A stretch of DNA of 64,000 bases, taken from CBDBCK01 sp965203345. GTDB taxonomy: Bacteria > Chloroflexota > Dehalococcoidia > Lucifugimonadales > Lucifugimonadaceae. Location of the stretch: NCBI GenBank assembly GCA_965203345.1, contig CBDBCK010000028.1, forward strand, positions 1,178,001 to 1,242,000. Reading direction: 5' to 3'. The notes under the pieces are model-generated. The model made no database searches and had not been told where the DNA came from. It saw nothing but the letters and a program-made list of their open reading frames with translations. Positions 9,184-18,736 of the stretch are shown here, piece by piece. How positions within the stretch are numbered: position 1 is the stretch's first letter; the number at the start of each line of letters is the position of its first letter. Made by a program: the position numbers and the translations under genes.

Positions 9184-10674
9184 TTATAGTATGCTCAATG
9201 CCCTTTCAGCGAAGTTCACTAAAAGGAAAGGCAGAGCTCCCAAAATTATGGCTCCTGTGGCAGCGATAAACACCACTCCTCCAAAAGGGGCATTGACCTT
9301 GATCTCTTTATCATCAGAGGGTTCCTCCAAGAAAATCGCCCGGATTATCCTCAAATAGTAGTAGGCAGATACAAAAGAGTTGACAGCACCGGCTACGGCG
9401 AGCCATTCCAAATCAGAATTAACAGCGGCCCCGAATACTAGGACCTTAGATATAAAGCCTACAGTAGGCGGAGCTCCCAGAAGAGAAAGGACTCCTATCG
9501 CCATAAACAGCGCCAGTGGCAGAGAACGTTTGGAGAGACCATTAAAAGAGCTGAGGTCGCTGGATTTCATACGGCGTGCGACTTCCATAATGACCAGGAA
9601 GACTGCCAAATTTGAAAAGGCATAACCCGCGAGATAGTAGAGGGCCCCAGTCCCTCCTGCCCCAGACCAAAACGCTCGGGAAAATACCGAATCTGAAGTG
9701 GCTATAGCGGCAACTCCCACAAGGATATATCCTGCCTGAGCAATTGTGGAGTAACCCATAAGCCTTTTAATATCCACCTGGCGAAGAGCTCCCAAGTTTC
9801 CGTAAGTCATCGAAAGTAGAGCAATAATCCCTATAGGGGCGCTCCAGTCGGGTAGAAAGTCCGGTGAGCCTAAAGCTGAGTAAAGCAACCGCAGGAAAAC
9901 GGCAAATGCTGCTGCCTTAGACGCGGTCGAAAGGTAAGCTCCTACTGGAGTAGGGGCGCCTTGATAAACATCCGGCACCCACATCTGCCAAGGAAAAACA
10001 GCCATCTTAAACCCGAATCCAGCAAGGAGCATAACTCCGGAGGTGATTGTAATGTACGAACCCGTAGGAATGTCTGATGTACCTCCCCTGCCCAGATACG
10101 AAAATATATCTTCAAAATATGTACTGCCTGTATAACCATATATAAGAGCTATGCCGAACAACAGAAATGCCGAGCCGGTAGCCGAGAGTATAAGGAACTT
10201 TACGGCTGACTCAATAGACCGTCTGTCACGCCTTAAAGCTGCCAGACCCACTACCGGAAGAGCCGTTAGCTCAAATGCGACGTAGGCGGTCAGCAACTCT
10301 GTAGCAGAGACGAGTAAGGTAAGCCCTAGAGCAGCCAGTACAATCAACGAGAGAGCCTCACCTTCAAACCCTTTCAGTCTTTCCATGTAGCCGACGGACG
10401 CCAATATCACCGCTACCGTTATGCCTATGATAAGAATCTGGAAGAAAGAGGCGAATTTATCTGCTGCAAGCGTCCCCAGAAAGGCAGTTTCCGGGATAGT
10501 AGTCCAACCAAACCACAGGTTTAGCGACAAGACAAATGCAGGAATTAAAAGGCCTGCCGTTAAATACGCCAACACTCGCTTGTTCCGTATGAAAAAGTCG
10601 CCTATCACGGCAAAGAGAGACACCGCAGCGATAAGAGCCTGAGGAGCTATAGACCAGAAGTCCGCGCCGCTCAT
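9184..10674 (-). CDS. nuoN: NADH-quinone oxidoreductase subunit N
   Basis: A 496-residue antiporter-like membrane subunit of complex I with about 14 predicted membrane segments. The proton-channel signature regions are present: the 'ELTALPVVGL' helix with the conserved Glu, 'FKMAVFPWQMWVPDVYQGAPTPV' with the conserved Lys and Trp, and 'KRLMGYSTIAQAGYILVG'. Last gene of the nuo operon; its ATG overlaps the nuoM stop (ATGA), so translation is coupled. Confidence 0.95.
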   Translation of the reverse strand: MSGADFWSIAPQALIAAVSLFAVIGDFFIRNKRVLAYLTAGLLIPAFVLSLNLWFGWTTIPETAFLGTLAADKFASFFQILIIGITVAVILASVGYMERLKGFEGEALSLIVLAALGLTLLVSATELLTAYVAFELTALPVVGLAALRRDRRSIESAVKFLILSATGSAFLLFGIALIYGYTGSTYFEDIFSYLGRGGTSDIPTGSYITITSGVMLLAGFGFKMAVFPWQMWVPDVYQGAPTPVGAYLSTASKAAAFAVFLRLLYSALGSPDFLPDWSAPIGIIALLSMTYGNLGALRQVDIKRLMGYSTIAQAGYILVGVAAIATSDSVFSRAFWSGAGGTGALYYLAGYAFSNLAVFLVIMEVARRMKSSDLSSFNGLSKRSLPLALFMAIGVLSLLGAPPTVGFISKVLVFGAAVNSDLEWLAVAGAVNSFVSAYYYLRIIRAIFLEEPSDDKEIKVNAPFGGVVFIAATGAIILGALPFLLVNFAERALSIL

Positions 10675-12209
10675 TTAATAAATATCTCCAGAACACTATT
10701 TTCAATAACCTGAAACAGAACACTAGGCCATACACCTACAACCACTATTGCCGCAGCCAGAGGAACTATCGGCAGAAGATCTCTCAGTTTGAGATCCTGC
10801 AGATTATCGTACGTGTTTTGATCCAGGCCTTCTTCGGTGGGTCTAGTCCCAAAGAATATCCGCTGTGCCATCCACAGTATGTACCCTGCCGCCAGCACGA
10901 CACCAAACGCGGCTATGCCAGTCTGCCACGGGTGCTCTGAAAACGTACCCCAAAAGATAGCTATCTCCGACACAAAGCCGGAAAGTAAAGGCAACCCCAG
11001 TGAAGCCAGCCCAGCCAGCATGAAGAAAACGGTGAGGATGGGCAAGCGCGCTCCCAACCCTCCGAGATGAGGTATATGCCGTGTGTGAACCTTCTCATAG
11101 AGCAGTCCCGTCATAAGGAATGCCAAGCCAGTAATTGTGCCATGGGAGAACATCTGTAGAGCAGCTCCCGTCAAACCCAAGCTGCTAAAAGCGGTAAGCC
11201 CCAGCATAACGAACCCCATATGGCTGATAGATGAGTAGGCAATCAGACGTTTCAAGTCCGTTTGACGGATAGTCACTATAGCACCGTATATGACCGATCC
11301 CGCGGCAACCCAAGCCAGTATGCCAGCAACGTCATATGCCGTCAGACCCGGGGTGTCCAGGAAAAAGCCTAGGTTGATGCGAAACAGACCGTAGCCCGCC
11401 ATTTTAAGCAGCACTCCAGCCAGTACGACGGACACTGCAGTCGGGGCATCTGTGTGGGCGTCAGGGAGCCAGTTATGCAGGGGCCACAAAGGCAGTTTAA
11501 TGGCAAAGGCTATAAGGAAGAAAGCAAATATGAGAGCTGCCGGAGCAGCTAGACGCAGAGCGTCACCCGCGGCGGATATTTGATCCGGTATACCAACTAT
11601 GCCCATACTAGGGATAGATAACATCGCCAAGTTGTCTATAGGATGGCTAAGAAATACCATCAAAATCCCAACCAACATAAATGCTCCGCCTCCAAGTGTA
11701 AACAAGGCGAACTTGGTAGCTGAATACACCTTACGCCCAGAACCCCATATAGATATGAGCATAAACATAGGGAATACTTCAAACTCAAAGAAAACAAAGA
11801 ACAACAGAAGATCCAAAGCCACGAAAGAACCCATGACCGCTGATAGTAAGAGCAAGAGCCAAAAAAAGTACTCACGTACCCGATGCTCAACTCTCATAGA
11901 AGCAAACACAGCGACAAACCCCAAAAGGCCGGTAAGAAGCACTAGCGGGGCACTCAAACCATCTACCCCCAGAAGATATTGGGATTTTAGAGCCTCAAAC
12001 GGAAGCCATCCTGGTGCATAGTCAACCAGTCGGACACCTCCCTTAGATAGGGCGTACTCAGAAAATACGATTATGGAAAGCGCTAATAGGAGAGTACCAG
12101 CTATTGCCGCTATAGCGCGTGCTCTTCTATGGGAGCTCCCCAGGATCGCCACCAGAAGAGCGCCTACCACTGGAGTAAAGACGGTAACCGTCAATAGGCC
12201 GCTAAACAC
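10671..12209 (-). CDS. nuoM: NADH-quinone oxidoreductase subunit M
   Basis: A 512-residue antiporter-like membrane subunit with about 14 transmembrane helices. Conserved landmarks: 'FFEFEVFPMFMLI' (functional Glu on TM5), 'AFAIKLPLWPLHNWLPDAHTDAPTAVSVVLAG' (TM7 Lys and the HTDAPT loop) and 'KRLIAYSSISHMGFVMLG'. Start is GTG at 12209. It follows nuoL after a 65-bp gap and overlaps nuoN by four bases. It forms one of the three proton channels of the membrane arm. Confidence 0.96.
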   Translation of the reverse strand: MFSGLLTVTVFTPVVGALLVAILGSSHRRARAIAAIAGTLLLALSIIVFSEYALSKGGVRLVDYAPGWLPFEALKSQYLLGVDGLSAPLVLLTGLLGFVAVFASMRVEHRVREYFFWLLLLLSAVMGSFVALDLLLFFVFFEFEVFPMFMLISIWGSGRKVYSATKFALFTLGGGAFMLVGILMVFLSHPIDNLAMLSIPSMGIVGIPDQISAAGDALRLAAPAALIFAFFLIAFAIKLPLWPLHNWLPDAHTDAPTAVSVVLAGVLLKMAGYGLFRINLGFFLDTPGLTAYDVAGILAWVAAGSVIYGAIVTIRQTDLKRLIAYSSISHMGFVMLGLTAFSSLGLTGAALQMFSHGTITGLAFLMTGLLYEKVHTRHIPHLGGLGARLPILTVFFMLAGLASLGLPLLSGFVSEIAIFWGTFSEHPWQTGIAAFGVVLAAGYILWMAQRIFFGTRPTEEGLDQNTYDNLQDLKLRDLLPIVPLAAAIVVVGVWPSVLFQVIENSVLEIFIK

Positions 12210-12274
12210 CTACATTGCTCCAATCTGAGCCGACGGCCTACACAATGCGGAACGTAGCAACGTTCTATGCTTTG

Positions 12275-14479
12275 TCATCCAACAACCAGATATATTATGA
12301 CTATCAAAGCGACTCCCCCTGCCATGAGCAAACTATACGCCTGGAGTTGACCATTTTGCAGTTGTGTCACCACCTTGCCCGCCGTTATCGTGGTTTTTGC
12401 AAGCCAAGCATTCACATTATCTATGAACGAGATGTCTACCCAAGCAGTCCAACGTGCTAAACGATCATAAAACGCCCTTCTCACCATATGGTCTTCATAA
12501 AGCTCATCCATATAGTAGCGACGAACTAATATATTTTGCAACCACACCCATGTAGCAGGCGGAGATAAGCCACCGCGTAAACGAACGTGAAGTAGGTATG
12601 CGCCACCTACTCCCAATATGGCCAAAATGAGAGACATTCCCAGAGCAGGGAACAAGATGAAGGGAGGTTCAGACCCGGCGCGCACCGCCGCTTCACGGTC
12701 TGGGAAGATACCGCTGAAGTCATATAGTGGTTTTTCTAAGTTTAGTGGTCTTTCATTGCTATAAGTTATCGGTAACGCTCTATCCAAGAAGTGCTCAATA
12801 TCATCAATACCGGCTGTCCCCGATACATTCCCCTCCGCGATGAAACTCGAAAACTGATGCTTATCTATTGGGCCTATAGAGAAACCTACAGGATTGATAA
12901 AAAAACCTAACCCTAAAGCCAAAACGGATAGGAAAATTATGGGCATGGTCATGATGCGCGGAGATTCTCCAAGATGTGAGCTGTGCAGGTCGGCGGGAAC
13001 AGGATCGCCTTTCGCATTCAGGTCCTCTATTTCCTTTTGTGCTCCTCCTTTGTACTTGCCATGAAAGGTCATGAATATGGCACGGAACATATAGAACGCC
13101 GTGAAACCAGACGTGATTAAACCTAAAATGAGGGCGACTGTGGCGACTAAACCTCCGGTTTCGGAGGCAAAAGTCAATATCTCATCCTTCGACCAAAAGC
13201 CAGAGAGAGGGAAAAAACCGGCAAGGCTGAGACTGCATGCGATAGCCCCTAAGTAAGTGACCGGCATCACTTTTCGCAAGCCTCCCATGTAGCGCATGTT
13301 GAAAGTTCCAGAAGCGTGATTGACCGAACCGGCGACTAGGAATAGACCTGCCTTGAAGAAAGCATGCGTAAACAGATGAAATATAGCCGCCGAGTAAGCA
13401 CCTATTCCAAGTGCAAGCATCATATACCCAAGTTGACTCATAGTGGAAAAAGCCAGTACGCGCTTTATGTCGTTAGACACGAGCGCCATAGTAGCGGCAA
13501 AAAGCGCTGTGAAAGCACCGATTAACGCCACCAATGGCATAATATCCGAAGCTTGAAACAAGGGGAAAAGCCTAGCCACAAGAAAGACTCCCGCCGCTAC
13601 CATAGTCGCCGAGTGTATCAGTGCAGACACCGGCGTCGGACCTTCCATGGCGTCGGGCAACCAGTTATGTAGAGGGAACTGTGCAGACTTTCCAACCGCC
13701 GCCGCAAAAAAGCCCAGCGAAGCCAAAGTAGCCGTGGACGACGCGATAATCGCTCCTCCAGCTGCTGCTGCGCTCCCGCCGTCTCCTGACTGTAGAGCAG
13801 CATAAAGCGAAGGTAAATCCAAAACGTCATAGGACAGACTACGAGTGGAGGCATAAAGATACATCAACGCAAGAAGAAAACCGAAATCGCCTAAACGGGT
13901 CATGAGAAACGCCTTTTTAGCGGCAGCGGCAGCGGCAGGACGCGAAGTCCAAAAACCTATAAGAAAGTAGGAAGATACACCCACGAGTTCCCAGAACACA
14001 AACATTTGAAGCAGATTTCTGGATATTGAAAGTCCCAGCATGCTTGCTGTAAACAACGACATATAAATGAAGTAGCGGGAATACCCTTTGTCGCCTTTCA
14101 TATATCTCAGTGAGTATATTTGCACAAGCAGGCTCACGCTGCTCACAGTCAAAACCATAGTAGCGGTAAGTGGGTCGGTCATTGCTCCAAAACCGAACCT
14201 GATTACGGGGTCCCAAAGTTTGTCGCTACTGACGTATAAACCTTCCGGCACGCCACCATCGAGCCAGCCAAACCATACTTCGTAAGAGACTCCACTTGGC
14301 GAAAGGAACATAAAAGCAAACGTCAGGACGGATAGAACCCAGGCTGCACCTATAGCAGCTATGGTGATATAAGCAACCAGCCTCGATTCACTACCCCCTC
14401 CAAACCGCGCAGGTACAAACCATCGGAGGATAGTTCCTAAAATCATGGACACAACCGGAAGGGCAAGTATCAGCCACAT
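12275..14479 (-). CDS. nuoL: NADH-quinone oxidoreductase subunit L
   Basis: A 734-residue distal proton-pumping subunit, longer than the usual 610-660. The core is typical: 'FWELVGVSSYFLIGFW', 'GKSAQFPLHNWLPDAMEGPTPVSALIHSATMVAAG' and 'KRVLAFSTMSQLGYMMLALG'. The extra length lies after the core, in a hydrophilic loop (about residues 490-620). The lateral helix and a last membrane segment ('SLLMAGGVALIVIIYLVV') close the protein. ATG start, 23 bp after the small gene that separates it from nuoK. Confidence 0.96.
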   Translation of the reverse strand: MWLILALPVVSMILGTILRWFVPARFGGGSESRLVAYITIAAIGAAWVLSVLTFAFMFLSPSGVSYEVWFGWLDGGVPEGLYVSSDKLWDPVIRFGFGAMTDPLTATMVLTVSSVSLLVQIYSLRYMKGDKGYSRYFIYMSLFTASMLGLSISRNLLQMFVFWELVGVSSYFLIGFWTSRPAAAAAAKKAFLMTRLGDFGFLLALMYLYASTRSLSYDVLDLPSLYAALQSGDGGSAAAAGGAIIASSTATLASLGFFAAAVGKSAQFPLHNWLPDAMEGPTPVSALIHSATMVAAGVFLVARLFPLFQASDIMPLVALIGAFTALFAATMALVSNDIKRVLAFSTMSQLGYMMLALGIGAYSAAIFHLFTHAFFKAGLFLVAGSVNHASGTFNMRYMGGLRKVMPVTYLGAIACSLSLAGFFPLSGFWSKDEILTFASETGGLVATVALILGLITSGFTAFYMFRAIFMTFHGKYKGGAQKEIEDLNAKGDPVPADLHSSHLGESPRIMTMPIIFLSVLALGLGFFINPVGFSIGPIDKHQFSSFIAEGNVSGTAGIDDIEHFLDRALPITYSNERPLNLEKPLYDFSGIFPDREAAVRAGSEPPFILFPALGMSLILAILGVGGAYLLHVRLRGGLSPPATWVWLQNILVRRYYMDELYEDHMVRRAFYDRLARWTAWVDISFIDNVNAWLAKTTITAGKVVTQLQNGQLQAYSLLMAGGVALIVIIYLVVG

Positions 14480-14502
14480 TTTAAATGCTCCCTCAATTTA
14501 CC

Positions 14503-14697
14503 CTAGATCTTACGTAGAATCTCGTCTGCCACGTGTTCTCTGCCTTTCGGAACGAGAACTTTGAAAGCGGCAGTCTCGCTCCAGTCCAATATATCCCCTT
14601 CTGGCAGTATGGCGGCCGGCAATCCCTCTCCATCTAAAAGATCCTTCCACATCTGGGCAACCATTAAACCCTGTACCCTTTTGTATTCAACCCACAT
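14503..14697 (-). CDS. Small DUF2007-like protein between nuoK and nuoL
   Basis: A 64-residue soluble protein, ATG start, tightly packed (9 bp after nuoK, 23 bp before nuoL) and so part of the operon. The sequence (LLDGEGLPAAILPEGD, then a beta-strand and 'VLVPKGREHVADEILRKI') resembles the DUF2007 'putative signal transducing protein' fold: a helix, a G.PA strand and a V.VP strand followed by an amphipathic helix. No catalytic residues or metal ligands are seen. It is not one of the 14 standard complex I subunits. It may be an assembly or accessory protein, which is inference from position only. Confidence 0.7.
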   Translation of the reverse strand: MWVEYKRVQGLMVAQMWKDLLDGEGLPAAILPEGDILDWSETAAFKVLVPKGREHVADEILRKI

Positions 14698-14706
14698 TCC
14701 CGGATT

Positions 14707-15066
14707 TTAGCCCTTCAATTCGGACGCATCCGATATCTGCGCAGAGCCTTTCGTCCTGTAAAGCGCAAACATAAGAGCCAGACCTAAAGCGGTTTCGGCG
14801 GCGGCTACTGTTATCACAAAGAGAGCAAAAGCGTGTCCCGTCAGAGCTAATCGGCCACTCTCTGCATCCACTGCACTAGTACCTTCCAAGCCGGCTAAAG
14901 CAAACGGAGGAGTAAACCGTGAGAAAGCAACGGCAGCTACAGCAGTCGCAGCAAACATCAGCTCAAGTGACATAATCACGGCCACATAGTTCCTTTTAGC
15001 AAGTATTCCAAAGAGTCCTATACCAAACAGTACTATGGATACCAGCAAGACACCTTCAAGAGTCAT
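14707..15066 (-). CDS. nuoK: NADH-quinone oxidoreductase subunit K
   Basis: A 119-residue, three-helix membrane subunit. The conserved acidic residues of the second and third helices are visible ('VIMSLELMFAATAVA' and 'VTVAAAETALGLALMFALYR'); in known complexes these link quinone chemistry to proton transfer. An insert of about 15 residues lies between helices 2 and 3 ('LAGLEGTSAVDAESGRLAL'). Start ATG overlaps the nuoJ stop (ATGA). Confidence 0.93.
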   Translation of the reverse strand: MTLEGVLLVSIVLFGIGLFGILAKRNYVAVIMSLELMFAATAVAAVAFSRFTPPFALAGLEGTSAVDAESGRLALTGHAFALFVITVAAAETALGLALMFALYRTKGSAQISDASELKG

Positions 15067-15740
15067 CCACCGCCCTCCTCAACCAGATCCTCTTTAGCAA
15101 GGCTCATCCGCATAATGGCTATAGACGCCAGGAGAGCCGCAACTATAACAAAAGCAGCAATCTCAAACGCCAAAATAAACTCGTTTATCAACAATATGCC
15201 TAAAGGTCCGGTCGAGTCGGTCAGAACACCAGGCATTGCCCCGTCGGTTACTGTCTCGGCGGGACTTACAATAACCGAACCATCGGGCTGAGCCGATTCT
15301 GTATAGCTTTTTGCCAATATAGATATCGCTGCCTGGTTATCTAGTTCTTCTACTCGAGACCAAGGGGACTGAATTACAACGAACGCCGTTATTGCAGCAA
15401 AGAGTGCAACTACCCAAAGCCCCCATGCTTGGAAGCGCATTTTGTGCAAGCTTGAAGCACTAGCAAAATCTTTTATGAACATGATGGCAAATGCTAAAAT
15501 TATGGTTACCGCGCCAACGTACACAAGTATCTGAACCGCCCCTATAAATTCGGCGCTGAGCAAAAAATAGATTCCGGCGAGTGCAAGGAAAACACCTGCA
15601 AGAGCTACCGCAGATCTAAAAAGGTTCTGCAAAACTATAACTGCGACTCCGCATAGTATAGCGACTACCGCGGCCGTCCAGAAGGCAAAGTTAACCAGAA
15701 AGGAAGTATCAAAGGAGTCGTTCAATGCCGGTCTACCCAT
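15063..15740 (-). CDS. nuoJ: NADH-quinone oxidoreductase subunit J
   Basis: A 225-residue membrane subunit with five predicted helices. The conserved 'IGAVQILVYVGAVTIILAFAIMFI' helix (the pi-bulge helix with the YVGA segment) is at about 70-95. A longer periplasmic loop sits between helices 4 and 5 (about 125-180). The start at 15740 overlaps nuoI by 19 bp; a slightly later start is possible. C-terminal 'LVEEGGG' leads into the nuoK overlap. Confidence 0.92.
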   Translation of the reverse strand: MGRPALNDSFDTSFLVNFAFWTAAVVAILCGVAVIVLQNLFRSAVALAGVFLALAGIYFLLSAEFIGAVQILVYVGAVTIILAFAIMFIKDFASASSLHKMRFQAWGLWVVALFAAITAFVVIQSPWSRVEELDNQAAISILAKSYTESAQPDGSVIVSPAETVTDGAMPGVLTDSTGPLGILLINEFILAFEIAAFVIVAALLASIAIMRMSLAKEDLVEEGGG

Positions 15741-16387
15741 TTACCTTTCATATGATCTAAATCAGGCATCTCATGCCGTCCGACTCGCTTGTGTTCCCTC
15801 AAAGGGTCGTTATAGGGATCATATTCTCTTTGTTCAAGCTGAGGCCGATACCAACTGCTGGGGCTTTTCGCAGCAGCGTTCAGCTCTTCCTTAGATATAA
15901 CGAGGCTCTGTCGCGATTCCTTCCCGCGCTCAAATTTGGTTCCCATATGAAGAGCGTCATAAGGACATGCCTCTACACATAAGCCACAAAACATGCATCT
16001 TCCCGCGTCAATATCAAACACATCTATAGAGTAGCTTTCTCCTTCCTGTTGGTCGAATCCACCTGGAGAAGTAACTATCTTTATTATTCCTAGCGGGCAG
16101 TACTTAGCACACGAAGCGCAACCGGTACATCGTTCTTCGTACCATGTAAACTCGTTGCCTCGAAAGCGCGAAGATTGTTCAGCCATCACTGGCACGGGAT
16201 ACATAAATATGAGCGCCTGCAAGGCTTCGCGCGGATGGTTTCTCATGAACTGCAAAGGAGACATACCTAGATACTTGGCCGCGCCCATAAGCCATACACG
16301 ACGGTCAGGATATTGAACCGTAACGGGCTCTCGAAACAGATGCAGAAAGGTTACTCGCAAGCCTTTCAAAATACCTAACCCAAACAT
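15722..16387 (-). CDS. nuoI: NADH-quinone oxidoreductase subunit I (two 4Fe-4S clusters)
   Basis: A protein of about 221 residues at the junction of the peripheral and membrane arms. It carries two ferredoxin-type cluster motifs, CTGCASCAKYCPLGI and CMFCGLCVEACPYDAL, each with the CxxCxxCxxxCP pattern, for clusters N6a and N6b. The frame begins TTG-ATG; I take ATG at 16387, which overlaps the nuoH stop as TGATG. The C-terminal tail is long and charged ('SWYRPQLEQREYDPYNDP'). Confidence 0.95.
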   Translation of the reverse strand: MFGLGILKGLRVTFLHLFREPVTVQYPDRRVWLMGAAKYLGMSPLQFMRNHPREALQALIFMYPVPVMAEQSSRFRGNEFTWYEERCTGCASCAKYCPLGIIKIVTSPGGFDQQEGESYSIDVFDIDAGRCMFCGLCVEACPYDALHMGTKFERGKESRQSLVISKEELNAAAKSPSSWYRPQLEQREYDPYNDPLREHKRVGRHEMPDLDHMKGKWVDRH

Positions 16388-17622
16388 CAAAAGCTCCCTC
16401 TATCTGCAGGCGCAACAGGGTAAGGAGTTAAGGTAGAGTCGTCAGGAAGCGGAGCTCTTTTGAAGAGCAGCTTGCCGATAAACCACACCGCGGGGAAGAA
16501 GAAAACCCAGTTGATCGCTGCTATTATCCAAAGTTCCGAGGTTGAAGGCTGCTGAAATATCGCTAGAAGAGCAGCTGTTATAACTATATTCACGAGTGTC
16601 AATTCAAAAAGGCCTTTCCACGCGAGGTTGAGCATCTGGTCTATACGCAGACGCGGCCAAGAAGCTCGAATCCATATTATAGCGAACCACACAATACCAG
16701 TCTTGAGGAGAAACCACAAAGGGGCAGGAAGTACGAACCATCCACGCCATCCCGAAAGGAAAAGTGTGGCTATGAATGCTGCAGAAGCAAAAGCTGCTGC
16801 ATATTCGGCAACAAACAGAAGTCCAAACTTCATACTCGAATAGTCGTTCAAATGACCGGCAGCTAATTCCGATTCTGCCTCAGACAGATCAAATGGACTC
16901 CTATTAAGTTCTGCCAACGAAGCGATGAAGAAGACCAAAAATCCTAGAGGTTGCACAATGATGAATGGCACATTCTGCGCCGAAACTATTTCTGCTAAAG
17001 AGAGCGAGCCGGTCAGCATCACCACCCCTACTAAAGCCAATGACGCGGGTATTTCGTAGCTTATAAGCAGGGCCACGGCGCGCGTTACAGAGAATATGGA
17101 TATACGATTAGCGGACGCCCAACCAGCCATAACCGTCGCGAGTGCAGTGATGCCGGTAATACCGAGAACAAACAGAACTCCTACGTTAATATTGGAGACG
17201 AATATGCCTGGACCAATAGGGATTACACTCCAAACCAACAGAGTCGGCACCATCACTAGAACGGGGGCTATCAGGTACAAAGGCTTGTCTGCTTCAGAGG
17301 GCAGAATGTCTTCTTTGAACATGATTTTGATGGCGTCCGCTATAGGGGTAAGAAGTCCGAAAGGTCCCCATCTGTTCGGGCCTGTCCTCTGCTGAAACCT
17401 GCCCAGAAGCCTACGCTCCGTCCATATAAGAACCAATATGGCCGTTAGAATTACGTTTATTAGAACGAACCCCACAACAAAAGCAGCTATCAGAAACGCC
17501 AGCCACTCTAGACCAGAAGGCAAAAAGCCGGAGTAACCTCGCTCGGCGCATTCAGTACTGCCGCCGGCAAGATAGCAGTATATGTTTCTAAAAAAAGAGT
17601 TGTCCAGGAAAGTACCACTCAC
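16387..17622 (-). CDS. nuoH: NADH-quinone oxidoreductase subunit H
   Basis: A 411-residue quinone-site membrane subunit with about eight to nine helices. Landmarks: 'WTERRLLGRFQQRTGPNRWGPFGLLTPIADAIKIMFKED' (ERR and RxGPN motifs, first loop), 'AELNRSPFDLSEAESELAAG' (the acidic quinone-entry loop) and a C-terminal hydrophilic tail. It is longer than the E. coli protein (325), owing to an N-terminal extension of about 40 residues. GTG start overlapping the nuoD stop (GTGA). Confidence 0.95.
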   Translation of the reverse strand: MSGTFLDNSFFRNIYCYLAGGSTECAERGYSGFLPSGLEWLAFLIAAFVVGFVLINVILTAILVLIWTERRLLGRFQQRTGPNRWGPFGLLTPIADAIKIMFKEDILPSEADKPLYLIAPVLVMVPTLLVWSVIPIGPGIFVSNINVGVLFVLGITGITALATVMAGWASANRISIFSVTRAVALLISYEIPASLALVGVVMLTGSLSLAEIVSAQNVPFIIVQPLGFLVFFIASLAELNRSPFDLSEAESELAAGHLNDYSSMKFGLLFVAEYAAAFASAAFIATLFLSGWRGWFVLPAPLWFLLKTGIVWFAIIWIRASWPRLRIDQMLNLAWKGLFELTLVNIVITAALLAIFQQPSTSELWIIAAINWVFFFPAVWFIGKLLFKRAPLPDDSTLTPYPVAPADRGSF

Positions 17623-18731
17623 CTATCCACCTCCCCTACATTAATATCTATGCTTCCAAAAGTTACAAAAAGGTCAGCCATAAAAGTCCCGACTAGCATC
17701 TGCTTCAGCAGAGTCAAGTTGATAAGGGAAGGCGCTCTCACATGACAGCGGTAAGGAGCCGGTGAACCGTCCGAGACTAGATAAAATCCGAGCTCTCCTT
17801 TGGATCCTTCTACTGCCGCGTAGGCGTCGCCTTTTGGAGGACGAACTAGAAACGGAACATCGTCATGATGGGGACGCACTGGACCAGGTTCTATCTGCTC
17901 TATGCACTGCTCAATGATCCTGATAGATTCGCGTATTTCAGATATCCGCACAGCGTAACGAGCGTAATTGTCGCCTGATTTGCGGATAGGTCGCGAAAAA
18001 TTTACTTGATCATAATAGTCATATGATTCTCTGTCACGTAAATCCCAGTCAACGCCCGCTGCGCGCAACATTGGCCCTGTTATGGAGGCGTTCACCAAAT
18101 CAGCCGGCTCAACGCACGCCACGCCAACCGTCCGCAACAGTACTATCTCATTACCGGACATCAGTTCCTCCACCTCGTCCAGCATGTTTGGTATACCATC
18201 CAAAAAGACGCGCAAAGCATCCCAGAACTCTTTGGGAGCATCCATAAAGACGCCACCAGGACGGAGGTAAGAGTTAGTTATGCGGGCGCCGCACAGAAGT
18301 TCAAACAGTTCAAGTATCCTTTCCCTTTCTCGCATGCAGTACATCAGAGGAGTGCCTAACGCACCCATGTCCTGTCCCAAAAAGCCAGTCGCTACCAGAT
18401 GACTAGCTATCCGTTGAAGCTCAGCCGCTATCATGCGAAGCCAGACCCCCCGTGGAGAAGGCTCTATCCCGGCGAGTTTCTCTACAGCTAGCATATAGCC
18501 CTGGTTGTTCAGCATAGAAGAGACATAGTCCATACGGTCGGTCAAGGTTACTATTTGTGTATATGTACGCTCCTCTGCTAGTTTCTCTGTACCACGGTGC
18601 AGATACCCTATTACAGGCTCAACATCCATTATCCGCTCACCGTCAAATGTAACGCGCAAGCGAAAAACTCCGTGTGTTGAGGGGTGCTGAGGCCCTAGGT
18701 TTACAGTAAGGGGTTCCGTGTGTAGAGGCAT
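17619..18731 (-). CDS. nuoD: NADH-quinone oxidoreductase subunit D (49 kDa)
   Basis: A 370-residue peripheral subunit forming the quinone pocket with NuoB. It shows the NLGPQHPSTHGVFRL signature at the N-terminus (His of the quinone site), 'RVPYT'-type region 'EERTYTQIVTLTDRMDYVSSM', and the family-typical C-terminus 'SIDINVGEVDR'. The hydrogenase-type Cys ligands are lost, as normal in this subunit. It is a separate gene here, not fused to nuoC. ATG start, 5 bp after nuoC. Confidence 0.96.
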   Translation of the reverse strand: MPLHTEPLTVNLGPQHPSTHGVFRLRVTFDGERIMDVEPVIGYLHRGTEKLAEERTYTQIVTLTDRMDYVSSMLNNQGYMLAVEKLAGIEPSPRGVWLRMIAAELQRIASHLVATGFLGQDMGALGTPLMYCMRERERILELFELLCGARITNSYLRPGGVFMDAPKEFWDALRVFLDGIPNMLDEVEELMSGNEIVLLRTVGVACVEPADLVNASITGPMLRAAGVDWDLRDRESYDYYDQVNFSRPIRKSGDNYARYAVRISEIRESIRIIEQCIEQIEPGPVRPHHDDVPFLVRPPKGDAYAAVEGSKGELGFYLVSDGSPAPYRCHVRAPSLINLTLLKQMLVGTFMADLFVTFGSIDINVGEVDR

Positions 18732-18736
18732 TATCC

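Noticed and set aside
16387..17622. Hydrogenase-type (Mbh/Ech) complex instead of complex I
   Set aside because: NuoD lacks the hydrogenase Cys pairs, and the NuoH and NuoJ/K/L/M/N set matches quinone-reducing complex I.
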